In this document: positions 7,047 through 11,551 of the stretch, piece by piece | Layout of the letters: each line of letters opens with the position of its first letter | Position numbering within the stretch: position 1 is the first letter of the stretch | NCBI GenBank assembly: GCA_024427125.1 | Contig: JAKSVN010000020.1 | Location: 1-11,551 of the forward strand | DNA length: 11,551 nt | Direction of reading: 5' to 3' | Source: Mycoplasmoidaceae bacterium | Lineage (GTDB): Bacteria; Bacillota_I; Bacilli_A; Mycoplasmatales; Mycoplasmoidaceae | Notes under the pieces: model-generated | What the model saw: the letters and a program-made list of their open reading frames with translations, nothing else | What the model was told of the DNA's origin: nothing | The model's database searches: none | Program-made: the position numbers and the translations under genes

Positions 7047-7074
7047 TGGCAGGGTGGCAGGATTTGAACCCACA
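7047..7074 (-). repeat. tRNA-Trp 3'-end fragment B
   Basis: Same orientation and same one-base acceptor deletion as fragment A, but it extends 4 nt further into the T arm/variable region before diverging from the full tRNA. The shared block with A includes 12 bp of 3' flank (TTTTTGATTTAA on the plus strand), so it was copied from a tRNA locus with that flank rather than from the present full tRNA. Confidence 0.85.
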
Positions 7075-7082
7075 CAAACTAA

Positions 7083-7284
7083 CTAGGAAAATATCATTTG
7101 CCATCAGTGTATTGAACATAGGCTGTTTCAGGAACACTTTCACATCATCCCTCACCAGCGGTTTGGGTAATTGCATCAAATGCTGCTATTGTTTTCCGAT
7201 TTTGCTTGAATTGTCAATGAGTCTTATGCAATTAGAGATGATACTAATACACAACGCGGTGTTGCACCATGTTTTTGTATATAA
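7083..7284 (+). pseudogene. Decayed C-terminal remnant of a second DUF6273-like lipoprotein
   Basis: In plus frame, codons from about 7083 read LPSVYWT, a TAG at 7119-7121, then AVSGTLSHHPSPAV and VWVIASNAAIV. Dropping one T from the TTTT run at 7192-7195 continues with SDFAWIVNESYAI and ends RGVAPCFCI at TAA 7282-7284. The YW start and the VNES and VAPCFCI endings match the intact gene at 5596-6996 (SVNES, AVAPCFCI), but the middle differs, so it is a paralogue rather than a copy. Two lesions (a stop and a +1 shift) and no 5' part make it a pseudogene. Its 5' end is cut at or within 10 bp of tRNA fragment B. Confidence 0.8.
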
Positions 7285-7343
7285 ATGGTAAATTTTAGTT
7301 AAATTCTTACCTATTTAACAACGTACAATATATGAGTTCATAA

Positions 7344-7349
7344 TATAAT
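7344..7349 (+). promoter_or_regulatory. -10 box of the BspA-like lipoprotein gene
   Basis: TATAAT is followed by 9 nt and then ATG at 7359. The gap GTTAATATT contains no ribosome site, so translation probably starts on a leader of 0-3 nt. No convincing -35 box is visible. Confidence 0.6.
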
Positions 7350-7358
7350 GTTAATATT

Positions 7359-10298
7359 ATGAAAAAATTTATTTTATCCGTATTGACAGCAACACCTCTT
7401 TTTGTAACCCCACTTATCAGTTTGACTTCTTGTGGTGAACAAAAAGAAAAGATTATGGTTACTATTCAAACAAATGAAGGTGGCGAAGTAAAAACATCTT
7501 CAATTCGTGTTAATCATGGTTCTATTTTTAAAGATATTAAAAAACGATTAGAAAAATGTGTTGAAGCTAAATATACATATCGATTGGAAAAGTGAGTCGA
7601 TAAAGATGGTGAAGACATAAAAGAATATACAACTATAGATGAAGATTTCATTGTTAAAGCAATTTTTGAAAAAATTCCAATTGATTTAACCATTAAAAGT
7701 TCAGATGAAGGCATAGTTTTGCAACCCATTTATCAAGTCCCAATGGGAACTAAATTTAAAGATGTAAAAGCCAATTTAACTAAATGCATTAAGGCAAGAG
7801 ACTTACTTCATTGGTTCTATCAATGAGTTGATGGTCAAGGTAAAGAAATCAATGATGAATTAGAAATATTAGAACCATTAACTATTACAGCAACTTTTAC
7901 TGATCAAGTCATACCTATTACTATTTCAACTGATGAATATGGTTTTATTGTTGATCCAAATTATTATGCCCCTAAGGGTCTAACTTTTGGTCAAATAAAA
8001 CCATACTTAAAAAATTATGTTAGACTAGCGTATCAATATAAGAAATCATTTGAATTTGATAAATGAATAAATGTTAAAACTGGGTTAGAATTAACAGATG
8101 ATTTTGTGCTTGATGGTGAATCATCATTTGAATTTAAGGCAACATATAAACATCAAATTTTATCATTATCTATTAGTTCTGATGAACATGGCAGTGTTAT
8201 TGAACAAACTAAACAGATTAACAAAAATTCAAAATATAGTGAAGTTAAGGATCAATTAATTGCTTGTGTTCATGCCACTGATCCTACTACATATCAATTT
8301 GATCATTTTGAGGATGAACAAGGACAACGCATCTATGATAACAGAATTTTAGATCATAATCAAATGATTAAAGCTTTCTTTTCAATAATCCCAATAACAA
8401 TTGGTGATTATTCATACGCATTTGATAAAGTAACAGGCAGTGCAACAGTTATTGCCTATTTAGGTTCAAGCGAAGAAATTACCGTGCCAGATAATGTTCA
8501 AGATGCTGAAGGAAATAATTACAAAGTAACCGCAATTGGATATAGAGCTTTTTATGACAGTAATACTGCAACAAAAATCACTTTGCCTTCATCGTGTATT
8601 GAACTAGGTGAAGAAGCTTTCTTCCATTGTTCAAAATTGACATTAGTAACAATTAGCAAGGACATCAAATATTTACCAACACGTTGTTTTGAAGAATGTG
8701 AAAAACTAGTTGATGTTGCTATTTTAAATGGCGAAGAAGGCTCTGTAAGAGAAGTTGGCCATAACTGTTTTAGTGGATGCAACCAGGCCGTTTTCACATC
8801 ATTACCTAAATCAATTGAAATACTTGATGATGGTGCTTTTTCTTATTGTGAAAATTTGAAATCTATTGAATTACCAAACATTGTTTCTGCTGGAAAAGGA
8901 TGTTTTTGAGGATGTTATGGTTTAAAAAAGGTTCTAATACCATCATCTTGAAAGACAATTGGTGAAAATTGTTTTGAAGGATGTTGCGATTTAGCACAAG
9001 TAACAACAGTTGATGGACAAGTATCACAACTTGAATCATTGGGTGATAGCGCTTTTTATGATTGTGATGCTCTAAACAACATTGTGCTTCCTGATTCTTT
9101 ACAAAGAATTGGTCGTTTATGTTTTGGCAACTGTGGTGGATTAACAAACATTACATTACCTAAGTCATTAAAGAGTATAGGTAGTTGTGCTTTCGAATCG
9201 TGTGCAAAACTTGCCGATGATTCAGGCCCTGGTGGTGAACCAGGATTTAAATATAGTGGGTCATCTTCTGCTTGAAATAAAGTAACTAAGGCAAAAGATG
9301 CTTTAGAAGCAACACTTACAAACAAAATTAAATGTTCAGATGGAAAAATTGTTGATTTTATTGCAAATACAGATATCCGCCTGTTCATACCTAAGTGTAT
9401 TAATGGTGTAGTTGAACCAGGTTATGATGTTATAAAAATGCCTTCTGGTATGATGTTTGCAGAAATTAGAAAAACATTAGATCATTGCATTGAGCCCAAA
9501 ACAGGTTATAAATTGATAATGTGGGTTGATGAAACTGGTAGTGACATATCTGATTCTAAATATATATCTGAAAACATGCAATGTATCCCTGTTTGCTTGA
9601 AATTAGTAGATGAAGAAATTGATAACATTAGATATGCGATTGATGAAGACACTAACCAAGCCATGATGATTTCACACGGTAGTTCCTTTTCTTATGACGA
9701 AACAATCCCAGAAACAATCACTGTTGACCAAAAGCAATATACAGTAACTGCTTTGGGGCCAAATGCTTATGAACAATTCGGCGATTCTATTAAGCATATT
9801 ACTATTCCTAATACTGTCACTTGGGTTGGTGGACATTGTTTTAATGGATGTTTGGGACTAGAATCAATTATTCTATCTGAAAACATTAAAGTACTACCTG
9901 AATTTTGTTTTACTGCTTGCATAAAATTAAAAAAAATTGAAAATATTCAAAAATTAACAGTGCAAAGATTAGGATGAATGTGTTTCAGTAATTGTGATGA
10001 ACTAGAGGAAATTGTACTTCCAGAATCTGTTAAATCTCTTGATAGTGAGTGTTTTAGTGGCAACCCAAATCTTAAATCTGTTATCTTACCATCAAGTCTT
10101 AGATCTATTGGCAATTTATGTTTTTGTAATTGCCCTAGTCTAACTAATACATCTGGGGATAGTGGAGTTCCTGGAATCCGATTTAATGGTTCAATTGAGC
10201 AATGAGAAGAAATGGTAAGAGGGGCAAACTGGCACGATAACAAAATAACAGACATTCTGTGTCAAGGTGAAATAATCCCAATAGATGCAACTAATTAA
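7359..10298 (+). CDS. Large BspA-like leucine-rich-repeat lipoprotein
   Basis: The 979-aa product is continuous only with TGA as Trp (at least eight such codons). MKKFILSVLT starts a lipoprotein signal ending LTSC (Cys25). Residues about 34-343 are four repeats of about 75-80 residues (pattern GxxFxDIKxxL, then WVDxxG, ending in AxF), loosely like InlB B/Flg_new repeats. Residues about 344-667 form a BspA/TpLRR block (LRR_5) of about nine 22-27-residue repeats with ITLPxSL and CFxxC cores, ended by a cap (PGFKYSGSSSAW, then CSDGKIV). A fifth repeat (about 674-750) precedes a second LRR block (about 754-979) of five repeats with a matching cap (PGIRFNGSIEQW, CQGEII). BspA-type proteins elsewhere bind host or bacterial surfaces, so adhesion is a reasonable inference. 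A hairpin terminator follows the TAA directly. It lies between tRNA fragments B and C. Confidence 0.9.
7458..8387 (+). repeat. Four tandem ~77-residue domains in the BspA-like lipoprotein
   Basis: Units begin near VTIQTNEGG, LTIKSSDEG, ITISTDEYG and LSISSDEHG. Each carries a GxxF/Y-x-x-(I/V)K segment followed by a W- or F-rich segment with D/G (KWVDKDGED, QWVDGQGKE, KWINVKTG, HFEDEQGQ). A fifth unit recurs alone at about 9378-9608 (CINGVVEPGYDV, MWVDETGSD). The copies are strongly diverged, so the duplication is old. Confidence 0.75.
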
Positions 10299-10326
10299 AA
10301 AAATACTAACTAAGTTAGTATTTTTT
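10298..10326. terminator. Terminator of the BspA-like gene
   Basis: AAATACTAAC pairs perfectly with GTTAGTATTT around TAA, flanked by A and T runs. It begins at the stop codon and ends 3 bp before tRNA fragment C. It can work in both directions. Confidence 0.85.
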
Positions 10327-10329
10327 AAA

Positions 10330-10376
10330 TGGCAGGGGTGAAAAGATTTAAACCCACAACACGCGGATTTGAAGTC
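10330..10376 (-). repeat. tRNA-Trp 3' fragment C (through the anticodon loop)
   Basis: A 47-bp match to the full tRNA at 11473-11519 with five substitutions, all in the CCA-proximal 21 bp; the last 26 bp, covering the variable loop and the UCA anticodon loop, are identical. It breaks off inside the 5' anticodon stem. Acceptor and T-stem pairing are damaged (GGC to GAA) and the 5' half is missing, so it is not a functional tRNA. Confidence 0.9.
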
Positions 10377-10526
10377 AGCTTGGGGTAAAAAACACCGTAT
10401 ATAAAATGAAAAACGACTAGATGTTTCAGATTTTCTAATATTAGATGTCGTTAATCAATTTGAGTCACTATTATCATTATCTTCTAGATAAATAAAAATT
10501 GTTAAAATGATATTCAATTAGAATTA
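10377..10526. other. Intergenic stretch between tRNA fragment C and the BIG_2 gene
   Basis: No coding frame is supported. On the minus strand it contains ACGGTGTTTTTTACC (10398-10384), which is the 3' arm and T run of the terminator found at 5472-5499 without its 5' arm. It also holds the palindrome TCTAATATTAGA (10435-10446) and outer AACGAC/GTCGTT arms, a possible weak terminator for the BIG_2 gene. Confidence 0.5.
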
Positions 10527-11378
10527 TTATCAATAAATACTACTAAATGTTAGATAACAAGGATCGATTGAATCAATAAAATTTGCTGTTGTTAAATGTC
10601 CCACAATTGTATTAGAGTAAATAATATAATCAAAATCGTCTGTATTTTCAAAACTAATTTGCTTAAAATGAAAATGCTCAACCTCTACTAATTTGCCACA
10701 CATTGGTCAACTGTTTTTGTCTATATCTATTGCATTGAAAATAAAATCATTTGATAAATCGACAAGCGGAGTATCACTTTCTACTGCATCACCAAATTGA
10801 AAATAAAATGAAAGACTTTGATAAGATGATATTTCATGTTTTGTCATATCAATAGTAATATTGTATCTAGTATTTGGTTTAACTTCTACTTCTTGATTTG
10901 AATGCATAGTACAAAAGTGATAAAGTCCATAGTCTCATCTTGTAGCTTGGTTTAAAGTCACATCTATTTCTTCAGGTTGAGCAACAATCTCAACATTGCA
11001 TGTTGCTATTTTAGATGAATTTTTAGGTTTTACAGAGATAGTTGCTGATCCAATTGTAACTGGTGTTAGCAATCCATTATTTACAACGACTATGTCATCA
11101 TCAGAAGAAAACCAATCCACTTCTTGACTTGCTCCATCAGGACCAACTTTTGCAAATAATGTCTCTGTTTCATTAATACCTAATGTTAAGCTTGTTTTGT
11201 TTAATGTAACATCATCTTGTTCAGGCGTTGGACTTTTTCTTGAATGGCATCATAATGTACCAAAAACTATTGTTCCAGCTGAACCTAATACCGCCAATGA
11301 AGAAACTATTGTTTTCAAGACAATTCACTTTCTTCGTTCATTTGATTTTTGATTTATTTTTCTATTAACATCTTTCAT
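10527..11378 (-). CDS. Membrane-anchored protein with a BIG_2 Ig-like domain
   Basis: The 283-aa product has a basic N-terminus (MKDVNRKINQKSNERRKW) and one hydrophobic segment at about 19-43. The following TLWC lacks a proper lipobox (Trp precedes the Cys), so it is more likely anchored by an uncleaved N-terminal helix than by lipid. Residues about 56-132 fit BIG_2 (LNKTSLTLGINET, VDWFSSDDDIV, GSATISVKP). The rest (about 135-283) is a beta-rich region I do not recognise, ending SSIYW. Trp is encoded by TGA at several sites and TGG once in the BIG_2 domain. Unlike the lipoprotein genes here, it has a clear ribosome site (AAAGG, 6 nt before the ATG). It lies between tRNA fragment C and the intact tRNA-Trp, transcribed in the same direction as the tRNA. 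Confidence 0.8.
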
Positions 11379-11399
11379 AATTTACCTTTCTTTCTATTT

Positions 11400-11405
11400 A
11401 TTATA
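11400..11405 (-). promoter_or_regulatory. -10 box of the BIG_2 protein gene
   Basis: TATAAT on the minus strand lies 21 nt before the ATG, leaving room for a short leader with AAAGG. It is about 68 bp downstream of the tRNA CCA end, so tRNA readthrough may also contribute. Confidence 0.6.
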
Positions 11406-11472
11406 TATTAGTATCCTTATACAAATAGTCAGAAACTTGACATAGAATATTAAAAAATTAGTGTTTTTAATT

Positions 11473-11547
11473 TGGCAAGGGTGGCAGGATTTGAACCCAC
11501 AACACGCGGATTTGAAGTCCGCAGTTCTGCCGTTGAACTACACACCT
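11473..11547 (-). tRNA. tRNA-Trp (anticodon UCA), decodes UGA
   Basis: A 75-nt cloverleaf ends in encoded CCA. The D stem is GTTC/GAAC, the anticodon stem GCGGA/TCCGC with loop CTTCAAA (anticodon UCA), the T loop TTCAAAT, and the discriminator G. This reads UGA (and by wobble UGG) as Trp, matching the in-frame TGA codons of the neighbouring genes. A selenocysteine tRNA would be longer with an extended variable arm. The acceptor stem (AGGTGTG against CACCCTT) has one T-C mismatch at pair 4-69. It is the only complete copy in the window; three 3' fragments lie downstream. Confidence 0.9.
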
Positions 11548-11551
11548 ATTA

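Noticed and set aside
6997..7179. N-terminal extension of the DUF6273-like gene
   Set aside because: It would run through tRNA fragment B and the remnant pseudogene and would bury the signal peptide; the promoter lies inside it.
8863..9388. Minus-strand open frames inside the BspA-like gene (also those at 8552 and 9947)
   Set aside because: They are shadows of the repeat-rich plus-strand gene, overlap each other and lack start signals.
11473..11547. Selenocysteine tRNA because the anticodon is UCA
   Set aside because: Normal 75-nt length, 4-bp D stem and a 5-nt variable loop; many neighbouring genes use TGA at Trp-like positions.
1..11551. CRISPR array or prophage
   Set aside because: No regularly spaced short direct repeats with unique spacers and no cas, integrase or phage structural genes were seen; the repeated units are protein repeats or tRNA pieces.

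Overview
The window reads as low-GC DNA from a mollicute-type bacterium that uses genetic code 4 (UGA = Trp). Several long genes are continuous only if TGA is read as Trp, and the right edge carries a tRNA-Trp with a UCA anticodon. BspA-type leucine-rich repeats, DUF6273-like and Ig-like (BIG_2) surface proteins suggest a host- or gut-associated, probably uncultured, mycoplasma relative. The organism assignment is inference.

Left part (1-5340), ordinary chromosome: the terminal repeat of a probable IS3-family element (1-51); a full-length Mg2+ P-type ATPase gene (mgtA, minus strand) preceded by a 19-codon leader ORF in the same frame and a perfect 13-bp-arm palindrome over its promoter; a Cys-rich 26-residue-repeat lipoprotein (minus); a two-gene operon of a four-helix membrane protein and a 38-aa zinc ribbon (minus); a stand-alone SWIB-domain protein (plus); and a small two-helix membrane protein (minus). 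Compact hairpin terminators separate most of these units.

Right part (5341-11551): three surface-protein segments lie between four same-orientation copies of tRNA-Trp sequence. The 3' ends of the tRNA are present as fragments A (5347-5370), B (7047-7074) and C (10330-10376), and the complete tRNA-Trp(UCA), D, lies at 11473-11547. Between A and B is a DUF6273-like lipoprotein (minus). Between B and C are a decayed DUF6273 tail and a 979-aa BspA-like lipoprotein (plus). Between C and D is a membrane-anchored BIG_2 protein (minus). Fragment A still sits next to a good tRNA-type terminator. The simplest reading is that surface-protein DNA accumulated stepwise at the 3' end of the UGA-decoding tRNA, moving the intact tRNA about 6 kb from its original terminator. 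No integrase is visible.

The main themes are surface variation (four exported or anchored proteins) and Mg2+ uptake. Several promoters place TATAAT only 6-10 nt before the ATG with no usable Shine-Dalgarno, suggesting leaderless translation, whereas mgtA, the SWIB gene, the small membrane protein and the BIG_2 protein have conventional leaders.
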